Assembly: GCA_934045075.1 (NCBI GenBank)
Contig: OW203722.1
Coordinates: 19,320,986-19,384,985 of the forward strand
DNA: 64,000 nucleotides
Direction of reading: 5' to 3'
Source: Yponomeuta sedellus
Taxonomy: Eukaryota; Arthropoda; Insecta; Lepidoptera; Yponomeutidae
Part shown: one piece after another, positions 45,001 to 53,600 of the stretch
How the letters are laid out: every line of letters begins with the position of its first letter
Position numbering within the stretch: the stretch's first letter is position 1
Made by a program: the position numbers and the translations under genes
Notes under the pieces: generated by a model
What the model saw: the letters and a program-made list of their open reading frames with translations, nothing else
The model's database searches: none
What the model was told of the DNA's origin: nothing

Positions 45001-47811
45001 CATACAATTTAATCACACACGTCGCGGGTGAAATATACTTTTGTGAATTGTATGGCCAAGTCAGAGGCCTTAGATAGATAGATATAGCCGCCTTAGTGCG
45101 GCTCGAAAACTTCTGACAGTAAGAACAGCCACTAGTCTTGCAAGCCTCCACCAATCCGGACTTGGCCCCCGTGGTGAAGTATGGCCTATACCTTCCACAG
45201 GGAAGAGACCCGTGCCCTCGGTGGGGACATAATGGGTTGATGATGATGAATTGTATGGCGAACGACATGCATCTTACGATATAATATTATGGTGTCTTTG
45301 CCGTTTGTGACGCCTTTAAATGTTTTGAAAATAATTAAAGGCGTGCCGCTTTGTACTCACGTACCATTTCCTCCGTTATATGAGCGGTGCGTTGCTTGTG
45401 ATAGTTATAGTAGAGGGACCCTATTAATAATCTCGGACCCAAGTGGAAGGCTATGCTTATCCGCCACACGTACCTCTGGGGGCTGATGCCCGTAATAGCA
45501 CTTATTGAGGGCATTACATTGTAGACCTGAAAAAGGAGTTCAATGGTAAAAACACAAATAAAAGTATGCTCACTGCTGGGTCTAGGCTTTTACTCCAATA
45601 TCCCTTCTCACGGCCCCGGCATGGTACTACTAATGTAGTATGAAATCCACCCCACAGCTGGGGTACGGGTCTCTTCCTGCATCGCAAGAAGGTTAGGCCA
45701 TATTCCACCACGGGGGCCAAGTCCGGTTTGGAGTGGAGGATTGTAAGACAGTGGCAGGCCTTACTGTCAGAAGTTATCAGGCCTCTGATATGGCTTAAAG
45801 ATTGCCATTAGGTACATGACAGCCGGCAACAACGGTTTAATGTGCCTTGCATAGCACGGAAGCGCGAGCGACTAGCGGTAGTCACGAGATAGTCACCTAT
45901 CCAACACCTGACCGCGCCTGTTGTTGCTTAACCTTAGTGATTGATTCCAATTACTCGGTTCCACTAGGCCACGAGCTAGGACAAAAACCATTTCGAGTAG
46001 CTGAACTTGGATATGGTACGCTACTTTTAATTGATGGCAGTGTTTTCAGGAAGAAAAGCTTGTTTTTAGGATTGTTTGGAAAGAAAAGCTTGTCTGCTGC
46101 ATTGTTTAAATTTTGGATTGGTTGTTTCGTAAGAATTCTTAATTCTATTATGGCTCTAAAATATAGAGTTCGTCTGGAACTAAATGACTTACGTGTATAA
46201 GAAAAACTGATGGAGGTATCAAAGTATTTAAATTTGTAACCCTAATTACTTCTGTTCTTGTTCAGGCATATTACCTAGCTTCGATAGATAGAACACTCTG
46301 GGGATTAGTAGTCTCGCTCGATTTAGTTCTAAAGGTTTAAATGACCTAATTGACTCTTCTGATTTTAAATATAATATAATAAGGCAACGTGATAATAGTT
46401 ACTACATATTGAATCTTATCACCGTCATATAAAGTGCAAAATCTACGAAAATAATTCACACTAGACAGACCTTATTAAAGATTAATAAATAATACCTAAG
46501 TTGTTCACCTCGCTTCAATAGGTAAATAAGATACAAAACCAGACATAAGATGCAATTTTAAAGCACCTAGCCACAGGTTAAAAACCCCCGTTTCGAAAAG
46601 AAAATTAAGAATATGATAATAGGGAGAAAAGGCTTTTAAGGACACCCGAAAGGTGCCAAACGAAACTCTAATAATATGCCTATAATATTATATTTTTATA
46701 TCCGTCTGTCCGACATATAAAAGGCATTCAATAACTTGAACCGTATAATGAGTACCCACTGAGAATTCGGAGAGTTCTGCAATTCTGTGAGATTGCATCA
46801 TTATGGCACCGAAATAACTTAATAACACAAATAAAGAAAAATCATAAATTATTGATAAAAAAGGGGGTCTTAGTAAACATGAGGTGCCCATGCGGCACTC
46901 ATCACTTGAGGTGCCGATGGACCCTAGATTAAGCAACCCTGATCTAGATCTATTTCGAATCCTGAATGTGTGCAGGATGAACCCGAATAGGCAGGTGCCG
47001 AAATTGAGTGTTTCTAAAAAGTTTCAGTCAGCGACCGAAATGCTGCATATTTATTTATTTGCAAACGGTTGGCTGGAAGAGATATCTGCTGAAAAATGCT
47101 CGTCTTGTATCCTTTCTTACCTTGTAAATTTTCTGTATATACATTATGTCTTTTATGTGTGCAATAAAGTATATTGATAATTTTTATTTTTATTATTTTA
47201 TTTCTATTATTGTAAGCATATAGCTAAGTACTTACCTGTTTATTTTATTACGTGCAATTAATTTATTGTATTATTAAGACTAATTTATTTAACATATTTG
47301 CACACCAGTCAGTACAGCATTAGGGATGGATTGACACTCTTTTTAAGAACTTTTGCGCCCATATTCTGGCAAATAAATGATTTTTACTTTACTTTCCTTT
47401 AATCGCTCTTATTGTATGGGGAATAGACGTCGGGACTGTCGCTAAAGCAAACTCTTACAGTTAAGCATACTCACCCTACAATGTGTTTCATGGACATCAT
47501 CTGCTTGAAATATTGATGCCGTCAAATAACAAAATATTAAAGCACCTAATGGAAGCCATAGCGCCGCGAGACAAATTCGTTTCAGACTGTATTTCCACAG
47601 CAAACCCTGCCAGGAAAATAAAACTTTTAATACAAGAGACTCAGAGTAAAATCTCGCTTATGTTTAATTCGGTGTGATCACTCACTTTGTACTCCACGGT
47701 AATCACTCTGTTTTCTTGACTGACTTGGTTATGTTCCTCGATTCTGGGCACCGAGTTCCTCTCTGGCTCATCCACATTAGGCGGCAACTGTACCTCTGCT
47801 TCATTTGTCAT
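32893..47811 (-). CDS. PGAP2: PGAP2 homologue (GPI-anchor lipid remodelling, Frag1/DRAM/Sfk1 family)
   Basis: Six exons (minus strand): 47811-47686, 47606-47475, 45526-45365, 35989-35884, 34227-34021, 33026-32893. All junctions are GT/AG and phases agree, giving 288 aa. Motifs follow the PGAP2 order: hydrophobic segment 1 in exon 2, ETHCR-VYN with MPSISA and SPQRYVWRISIAFHLGPR, WLNLVELFALTGVTYVS, VHEKIFIVFMVVSLTHM, WILLYIAILATIGLIIFFLMH, and EYTLAIANMAFHA. About six membrane segments. Mammalian PGAP2 is an ER/Golgi membrane protein needed for fatty-acid remodelling of GPI anchors; the same role here is by homology. The start ATG is the first in exon 1; residues 1-42 are hydrophilic and not conserved. 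Intron 3 (9.4 kb) is a transposon sink. Divergent from TTC17. The DRAM/TMEM150 relatives fit less well. Confidence 0.9.
33832..33905 (-). pseudogene. Decayed duplicate of the 3' part of PGAP2 exon 5
   Basis: About 74 bp in intron 5, about 78 percent alike to 34026-34099 by eye, same orientation, with a 2-base gap that breaks the frame. The splice donor is lost (the position matching GGGTAAGT reads ATGGGGAA). Relic of a local exon duplication, not a usable alternative exon. Confidence 0.7.
34021..34227 (-). CDS. PGAP2: PGAP2 exon 5 (residues 176-244)
   Basis: Acceptor TTAATCTTCCAG. Two membrane helices (KIFIVFMVVSLTHM and WILLYIAILATIGLIIFF) joined by a loop; donor CTGG|GTAAGT. The 3' third of this exon has a decayed duplicate at 33832-33905. 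Confidence 0.92.
35011..35187 (+). repeat. Family-A repeat in PGAP2 intron 4
   Basis: ATCAACCCTTGTATGTCCC at the start, through GCCTCTGACATGGCTTAACG; truncated before the ATGACAGCCGG segment. Confidence 0.85.
35884..35989 (-). CDS. PGAP2: PGAP2 exon 4 (residues 141-175)
   Basis: Acceptor TTTTTCAG; VRTLATQLGDACYWLNLVE and FALTGVTYVSN, one membrane helix; ends with one base at T|GTAAGT. Confidence 0.9.
36283..37571 (+). mobile_element. Full-length mariner element (1289 bp)
   Basis: 28-bp TIRs, left CATAGGCTGCTACTTATGTA with TGCGGAAT following, right inverted CGAGGGCTGCTACTTATGTA; three mismatches in the outer four bases. Flanked by TA on both sides (36281-36282, 37572-37573), the Tc1/mariner target. 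Transposase inside is inactivated. Sits in PGAP2 intron 3 on the opposite strand. Confidence 0.93.
36455..37506 (+). pseudogene. Mariner transposase, frameshifted
   Basis: Starts MEVTRENIRAMIYYDFRRG (first helix-turn-helix, FGGEAPSKTTVYHWFSEFNRG), linker GRPKS, second HTH (REIEAILGICMTSIHRILHE), then the catalytic domain: TGDESWIYAYDPE carries the first Asp. Near 37203 a missing base shifts the frame; HDNAS, with the second Asp, and YSPDLAPNDF, with the third, continue in the next frame. The spacing between the latter two is 34 residues, i.e. DD34D as in mariner. A second lesion is TAA at 37342-37344. The remaining C-terminus runs to TAA at 37504-37506. Inactive by two lesions, otherwise well preserved. 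Confidence 0.9.
37956..38070 (+). repeat. tRNA-headed SINE (family 2)
   Basis: CCCATTAGCTCAGTTGG (A box) and GGGTTCGAATCCCGG (B box), followed by GTGGAATTTTTAGCCTCTAAATAGGTTTTTAAA. The same tail follows the tRNA-like part at 56.7 and 63.96 kb (minus), so this is a SINE head, not a functional tRNA gene; the 3' end also lacks a proper acceptor stem. Confidence 0.8.
38183..38371 (+). pseudogene. C-terminal fragment of a LINE polyprotein
   Basis: 63 codons ending in TAA: SPLCRSCIDAKETAAHVRVEC is a C-x2-C-x8-H-x4-C zinc knuckle, followed by a segment ending KLQAFLNELGW. This is the usual tail of I/R1/jockey-related LINE polyproteins. No 5' part and no UTR tail are present; bounded on the right by the mariner derivative. 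Confidence 0.65.
38404..38947 (+). mobile_element. Mariner internal-deletion derivative
   Basis: Ends TTTCGGGGCGCTAACTAGCG...CACCAATGGAAAAAAATCGT and, inverted, CTTCGGGGCGCACAATGGAAAAAATCATAACTT. Inside, 38701-38850 codes the start of a mariner transposase (MDTAKIRVIFEYEFRRGTN with ETARNINAAFGEG) and then runs out of homology to TAG after 49 codons. It links the terminal sequence of the MITEs at 7.1, 29.05 and 54.46 kb to a mariner source. Confidence 0.78.
39596..40612. repeat. 52-57-bp minisatellite, about 17-18 copies
   Basis: The unit includes CACAGGTTAATTAAAAAATA, TAGATCTCTGAGTCAAGAAG and GAGCACACGCTACAGGG. A distinctive variant, AATCGTGTGCTCCACGCTACGGAGCACAGG, occurs at about 39996 and 40336, a 340-bp step, indicating a higher-order block of about six units. 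Lies in PGAP2 intron 3, 137 bp left of the piggyBac element. Confidence 0.9.
40750..42822 (+). mobile_element. piggyBac element, internally deleted
   Basis: Flanked by TTAA (40746-40749, 42823-42826). 13-bp TIR CCCAGATACTCCT on the left; AGGAGTATGTGGG on the right, one mismatch when inverted. Subterminal GGCGTTTAAACGCCC-type palindromes lie near both ends (about 40769, 41123 and 42679). Codes a PGBD2/3-like transposase with the catalytic region removed. Confidence 0.9.
40963..42559 (+). pseudogene. piggyBac (PGBD3-like) transposase, catalytic core deleted
   Basis: Exons 40963-40976 and 41169-41344, then one from 41557, with matched phases, give MASKR-PRPSQPLTLNEII..., then ILPPENANAEVTDKDSG and HNLPGSQLRAQADL, the N-terminus known from PGBD2/3-type proteins. 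TAG at 41713 and a frameshift interrupt it. From 41879 a 226-codon frame codes the dimerisation/DNA-binding part (MKCFINILLFSAYVPVPRRG, KFAKLRPLLDLLNE), then jumps at FLAFAPL/LCHCLD to the C-terminal part (ATQNAWQQYK). It ends in the cysteine-rich zinc-finger domain (CGVCKKKTNYFCKKC). The roughly 240 residues between, which carry all catalytic aspartates in the family, are absent, yet the frame is kept. Cannot transpose. Confidence 0.85.
43110..43290 (-). repeat. tRNA-headed SINE (family 1)
   Basis: On the minus strand: GACCTCTGTGGCGTAGCGGTAGCGC (A box) and GGTTCGAATCCCGGC (B box), then a body with 'GGTCTTGGATGTTTACATG' and 'GTTCCCACGACACAGGG'. Same arrangement as 52397-52610. Confidence 0.85.
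43318..43493. repeat. Long inverted repeat ('CCCGACGTTTCGGC' element)
   Basis: Left arm 43318-43384 and right arm 43426-43493 pair over about 67 bp with few mismatches (ACGGGTCTAATCGCGATTAT ... TTATTTCCCGACGTTTCGGC). A single-arm copy occurs at 55278-55440, where it continues with the same downstream sequence (GCATCGCGAATCAT.AAGAAATAC). Confidence 0.88.
45048..45246 (-). repeat. Family-A repeat in PGAP2 intron 3
   Basis: Reverse orientation, from CATCAACCCATTATGTCCCC to AAGGCCTCTGACTTGGCCATA; diverged, 3' end missing. Its left-hand end is 119 bp from exon 3. Confidence 0.8.
45365..45526 (-). CDS. PGAP2: PGAP2 exon 3 (residues 87-140)
   Basis: Acceptor CTTTTTCAG, starts VYNVMPSISA, includes PQRYVWRISIAFHLGPR, ends EEM before GTACGTGAG. 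The most diagnostic exon of the gene. Confidence 0.92.
45638..45975 (+). repeat. Family-A repeat, long copy
   Basis: Includes both the GGTTAGGCCATATTCCACCA part and the ATGACAGCCGGCAACAACGG part, to GTGATTGATTCCAATTACTC and TAGGCCACGAGC. In PGAP2 intron 2. Confidence 0.8.
47475..47606 (-). CDS. PGAP2: PGAP2 exon 2 (residues 43-86)
   Basis: After a 79-bp intron with acceptor CCTGGCAG. Codes the first membrane helix and ends in HETHCR, the conserved luminal Cys motif; donor AGG|GTGAGT. A plus-strand open frame over the same bases (47483-47677) is its antisense shadow. Confidence 0.88.
47686..47811 (-). CDS. PGAP2: PGAP2 exon 1 (residues 1-42)
   Basis: MTNEAEVQLPP...VITVEYK, phase 0, donor AAA|GTGAGT. 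The hydrophilic cytosolic N-terminus is the least certain part of the model. Confidence 0.75.
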
Positions 47812-48330
47812 CTTAATAACTTCACTCAAAACTAATATATTACTTCGATTTCATCTCACGTTCTGCCAATGTAATTTACGTTATCTTACACAACATAGTG
47901 TTTTATTTTTTTGAATTTGAACCCGCACATTTTGTGTCGTTGTGTGTCGATAAAAAAGTGAACGGGGTCCTTTGTGCTTTTACTTGAGGAGCTTTTGTAC
48001 GAAATAATAAAAGAGAACAGTGTTAAAATGCGTGTGGCTGACTGAAGGCGTGGATAGAATGAGGTTATTTGGACCTGCGCATTGGCGACCTTGGTGAGGG
48101 GTGAGACACCCTTGCTCCATTATTCTTGGCTTCAATGCATAATACAAACTAACACCCAGTATCGTGTGGGCCTGTGGTAGGTCGGTAAGGTATGCAAATG
48201 AAGTCACCGAAAGCTCTATCGAGGCGTTTCAATGCGATATTGAGCAGGGTAGGCGTCTTTCATCAATGAACCTTGATTAAGCTATGTTTTAGCCTGAGTT
48301 TAACGTGTCCAAGTTCATCTGTATAACATG

Positions 48331-49290
48331 AGAATATTCTTTATTGTACACTGGAAAAACAACAAAAACAAAATATTTACGGATATGCAGAGTACAATTG
48401 GCCTATTGCTAAAAGCAATTTCTTCCAGACAACCTTACGATAGAAAGTTGCTAAGGAAATTAGAAAGACGGGTGGCCAGTGCAAATTTGAATATTGATAC
48501 ATACTTATTCTTAATAATAGTACACTTACATAACTTTACTTATATAAACTTAAAATGTTTTATTAGTCCACTGCTGGGCACAGGCCTCCCCTAATGAGCA
48601 CCATATCGCAAGGTTGTGCCCATAATCCGCACGCTGGGCATGCGGGTTGGGGATCGCAGTTTGGTGGAATTGTACTGCAGGGGGCGCTGCTGCCCAGCCC
48701 CCGGTTTGTGTCTCATAGTCACCTTTTACGACACCCGCGGGAAGAGTTTGGGTTGGTGCTATTGTCTAGACCGACACCAAACAACTAATTTATTATAAAC
48801 ATACATATATATCTTATAATAAAATTGTACACAAGACAAGTAAAGTAATAACACCTATACACAAGAGGACACAATATTTTAATTTTTAGACTAATAAATA
48901 AAGATCACGAACTCTGCTTTTAAAGAGAGCGCCTTATTGAAACCGGCAGATCATTCCACAGCCGGGCGGCCCTCACCGCAAATGAGTTGCCCAAGAACCT
49001 CGTCGACTGATTTGGCGTCTTCAGCATCAGAGTCAGGTCAGACCGCAGTGGCCGGCTATGGGAATCGCTGATGTAAACTGGCTAGATTGAACGGTACTGA
49101 ATAAAGAAGTGAGAGGATGTGAGCTTTCCTACGAGAACGGATGAAGAGCCACTCGAGCTAAGTGCGGTATTCGGAGACGTGGTCATATTTGCGCAAGCTA
49201 AATATTAACCTTATATCGAAGTTTTGGAGGCGCTCAAGTTTATTAAGATGCTCTTCAGTCAAATCAAGACAGCTGCCAGGGAGCAGCAGA
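48331..49290 (-). mobile_element. Decayed LINE 3' end, interrupted by another repeat
   Basis: Minus strand: 49290-48920 codes a broken RT C-terminus (LTEEHLNKLERLQNF, LRKYDHVSEYRT, RRKAHILSLLYS) with stops. Its 3' UTR resumes at 48557-48331 and ends in TGTACAATAAAGAATATTC. The same 3' UTR piece recurs at 60930-61147. The 48.56-48.79 kb repeat sits in between. Confidence 0.65.
48560..48790 (+). repeat. Lepidopteran-type short repeat ('CCACTGCTGGGCACAGGCC')
   Basis: Contains GTCCACTGCTGGGCACAGGC, GCACGCTGGGCATGCGGGTT, TTACGACACCCGCGGGAAGA and ends near CCGACACCAAACAAC, a combination widely seen in moth and butterfly sequences (from memory). Confidence 0.65.
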
Positions 49291-49375
49291 GGATAAGAAG
49301 AATAGGTATAGGTGAGTAGAAGTTAAAATAAGATAACAATGTTCTTGATTATTTTCTATAATTTTTTTATTCGAT

Positions 49376-49590
49376 ATCAACCCTTTTATGCCCCCATTGC
49401 TGGGGCACGTTTCTCTTCCTGCATCGTAGGAAGGTTAGGCCATTTTCGACCACAGGGGCCAAGTCCGGATGGTGGAGGATTGTAAGACAGTGGCGGGCCT
49501 TACTGTCAGAAGTTATCAAGCCGCCCATAAGGCCTCTGACATGGCTTAACGACTGCCATTACATGACAGCCGGCACCAACGGCTTAGCAT
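49376..49590 (+). repeat. Family-A repeat
   Basis: ATCAACCCTTTTATGCCCCC to ATGACAGCCGGCACCAACGG; continuous across the point at which the 10.5-kb copy is split by the DIRS element. Confidence 0.85.
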
Positions 49591-49989
49591 TAATTTTAAT
49601 TTTTTTTATTGCAACAGTAATTTCCATTTTTACGTATATAATAAAATGTTTTCTGTCTCTATCTATCTTTTCTTTTGAAGTACCTACTGATAGCTTGCTT
49701 TTAAAGTGCGATACAATGTATGTATATGTAGCTAGGTGTGCAAGCTTCACCCTTGGTAGTTGTACCTAATAGGTTCTACGGCTCGACTAAAATGAGTAGA
49801 AATAAGACATGCAAAATAATTGGCAGCGCGGCGGCGGCATCCAATGCTATAGGTGCCTAATATAATCATAAAAAACTGATCACAGTTAAGTACTTAGGTA
49901 GTACCTAGAGTTGACAATTTAAAGAGTAATAACTGACCAACCTTTCATTGAAAATTAGGTACTTTCATTGAGTTGTTACTTTTGTATAG

Positions 49990-50055
49990 CGGGTAAAAAC
50001 CCTCCTTCTACGGAACCCTACACTGCGCGTGGCCCGACACGCACTTGGCTGATTT
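49990..50055 (+). repeat. Family-B repeat end
   Basis: 'CTACGGAACCCTACACTGCG' then 'GACACGCACTTGGCTGATTTTT' matches the right end of family B at 61.2 kb. Confidence 0.55.
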
Positions 50056-50329
50056 TTGTACAAAGATTTGATGAATAGTTCGATGTCCGGTCGAATGTAC
50101 AAAATATATACACACATATTGCATATTGGCCTTTGCATCTACGTAATGAAATTTAGCGCCCAGTGGCACCGTTACTCACACTATATTATATGGGTCATGG
50201 GTCTACTACTCGGACCCTGCACAGTGCCTGAACAATTGATTTTTTTAAATTTCTCCTTGGTAGGTACTGGTTCAGAATCTTCGTTCGGACTTTGTTAATA
50301 TTACTTGATATTGAACGTAGCGCTTAGTT

Positions 50330-50501
50330 GAGCTGTCAAAAGTGACAGTACTGTACTGACAGTTCTTGCTGTCAAAGTCGAAGGTCAAACGCGTTTGGTA
50401 TTTTGTCGCTCGCAGATGTTGCGAAAATTCCGCTAAAATGCGGCAAAAATAACACAAACAAATGTGCATTTACTAACTGAACACGTTGGACTACTGGAAT
50501 T
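50330..50501 (+). promoter_or_regulatory. Probable TTC17 5' UTR and promoter region
   Basis: Immediately upstream of the start codon. Contains CTGTCAAAAGTGACAG and AGTACTGTACT, short inverted repeats. No TATA box. Assigned by position only. Confidence 0.3.
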
Positions 50502-50603
50502 ATGAGTTTCATAAGGCTTTTGCTGTTATTCAGCGCATTTTCTATCGGTATCCGAGCCTCAACTCACTGGATGGTCACCGAAAATGGTTTAATTCAGCCC
50601 AGG
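50502..50603 (+). CDS. TTC17: TTC17 exon 1 (residues 1-34)
   Basis: Signal peptide and THWMVTENGLIQPR; donor AGG|GTATGA, phase 0. Confidence 0.9.
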
Positions 50604-53600
50604 GTATGATAACAGCTTCCTGTTACTATCAAAAGCTTCTTCTAACATTCCTGTACTAGTACAGTATCTACTTTGTAAAACTGATTCTTTAATATTCCTG
50701 AAACCGGCGAGATGCATGCTCGCCGGTTTCAGCAGGGACTAATGAATTTTGATGAAGCAATCAAACGGTATAGTTACTATATTGGCAAGTGGCATACACT
50801 GATCTTTGCCTATCCTTTCGGTATATAGTTGTGACTTAAATGTACATGAAACACTATTCCTCGTATTAGCATATTTAGTGCTAATTTTCAGTTTTCTTTG
50901 CAGCTTGATTCACCATTCGAAATGGCCAATCCATATGACGTTGTGGCCTTCCTTAATCAAGACACACGTTGGGGGAACATTATTAATATGTACCACGACC
51001 TGTCTAAACGCAAAGATATCCTGAGAAAATTGTGGACTGAGTTAGGAAAAGAGACTGACATTGAGAACCAGTTGTCGTCAGATAAAAACTGTGTGGAGGC
51101 TGTTCCCCTAGACTCCTTTGACTGGTATGCATCACTGCTCGACGATGGTAAAACCAGGAATATAGCAGAAGAGGATTTCAAGCTCTATGACCCCTACTAT
51201 GGGCAGGACATTGATGTCCCTGACTGCAAGAAGATTTCATCACTGACTTTTAGTATGTTTGCCTTTGAACATTTGGAAGTAAGTCTTTCCTATAAGCATT
51301 TAATTTTGTAATACTATCAATAAGTTTTACCCTATGGAGGTTATAATTTGATTCATATCTCCAGCAGGGTATGTCGAGGTAAACATTTCACTTTTTGGGA
51401 AAAAAGTAGAAAACTAAAAATTCAGTCAATTTATTACCTTTATTTGCACACAAGTCAATTTTAACACAAATGATGTTAAATAGCTGCTTACATTTAAAAC
51501 TCTCTCATCTTAGTTTATTTTTAAACATGATTCCATGAACAAGTGTGTTTGTTAAAACATTTAAACCAAATATTTACAAAATATGTTGTTTTAGAATGTA
51601 TTAACAATAATTGTGATCACTGACATATTTAAACTAAATTGACTAAACTTATTAAGCACTGGTAGATTAACAGCTAATAGGGGTAAATTTGTTACCACAA
51701 GCATGATTTACAGTAACATGTGTAACAGTATTTCTGTTAATTATAATATCTAATTATTGATATAGTGCGGCAGTTCCCTCTGGGATACAGGTGAGTGTTG
51801 ATGTATATATGTTCAGCAGTTAGTAAATGAAAGTTGTCTACAGCACTAATTTCTTATTAAAATATAGGTACATAATTGATATTATATATTTTATATCCTA
51901 AACTCCTCAGTGACCGTATGACCAGTCACTGTGATGGCTACATACGGTACTTTCAAAAATATTAATTTACAGGCATAAAGGTATTAATTTTTTCCAAGAT
52001 ATCAACTAAATGTACAAAGTTATAAAAAATCCAATTGTCTTTCATAACTAAAGAACTCGCTCTTCAACAGATCTAAGGATGTCTGATGATATCCGATTTT
52101 TTTCAGCTATAGGTTAAATCAAGATATTTTGGTAATTATTGTAGATGATGGAATGTATTCACTTTTACTTAGTATGTAAGAAACATTGGCCTTTATTAAT
52201 TACCATGACACCTGTGCTGTGCATTGCTTTACAGTTTACACACATTCAGACTTATATCTTGTTGTCGGCATAATGTGATGATTTATATAGCGTCCAGTGG
52301 ATTCATCATTGATATTGGTGAAAGCACCACTCGGATCTCCACTAATTAGTCTGTGCAAGTTGGTTTTTAGACGCCCCATTTCTCTCCTTTCTGACGACCT
52401 CTGTGGCGTAGCGGTAGCGCATCTGACTACCATGCAAGAGGTTCCGGGTTCGAAACCCGGCTGGGGACAAAAAATAAAAGCCTAGGTCTTGGATGTTTAC
52501 ATGTTTGTGACGTCGTTGTTTCTGGTTCCCACGACACAGGGTATCCTAGTGTGGGGCCAGAAGCAATGTATCCGCTTGTATGTAAATATAATGTTCTAGA
52601 TCTTCCCTGGTTGGATGTGGGTCTGACCTACAGACTGTGTGGCCGAGCGACCCCCACTTTCCAGCCAGGATTTCTGGATTCGTTTGCTTATTTTAGGACT
52701 TAAAGTGTAGCTTCAAAATTGAACCTGCCACTACTGTTTTCCAGGCAATGGCCCAGCGGGAGAATCTAACCGCCAACCCTGAGCTAGAGTTGCCAGAGAA
52801 AATATCTGCCATCATGAATGTTGAGCAGTTCGGGCACTGGGCGGCGAACACGCTGCGGCATAACAGCTCGTCTTGGCTCCATTATAATATGGCCTCACTG
52901 TACTGGAGAATCAAGGGCATCGCGCCTAAGGCTCTTGAGTGTAGTCGCCGGGCTGTGCATTATGCTCCGAGGTAGGAGATATTCTTTAATATTCTTTATT
53001 CTAAACATAACGTAACCTCACGCCTGTGTCCCAGAGGGCGAGGCAGAGACGAGGGACCGCCACTTGCCACGATCCCGACTGATCGCCTTCACTTCATCAA
53101 CATTCATTAGTCGTTGCATGTAACGCACGCCGGTTCCGGGTACTTTCATCGTCCCCTCTGCTAATATTAATAACTCTTTATTCTATACACCAAAAAAGAA
53201 TTGCAGTGACAACGGTTATAAAAGAAGAAGTACAATTGGCGGACTTATTGCTGATTGCATAGTGCTTTAACGCATGCGGCTTTTTAGGAGAGTTATCTAA
53301 AGGGTATAAAAAAAATTATGTTCTTAAATGGGCTTAGTCTTGACCTCTTCCTACCCCTAGGGTGAAGATGAGATGTAGGATGGACCGAATTTGCCCAGAA
53401 GAAGCCTTAAAGAGGTTCAGGTTATAAGTGTTCGGAAAAACGGACGACGGCAAGGTGTTTCACACTTTGGCTGTGTGCATTATGAAGGATGACGAAAAGC
53501 GCTTAGTGTGAACCGCTCAAACTTAATCTTGAGTCTTATATCTAACAAAATCTCTCATCTATTACAGGGAGTACAAAGACTTGGCTCTACTAAGCCTCGG

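Noticed and set aside
47483..47677. 64-codon plus-strand open frame taken at first for a C-terminal exon
   Set aside because: It lies antisense to PGAP2 exon 2 and its first intron; the minus-strand reading fits a known family.
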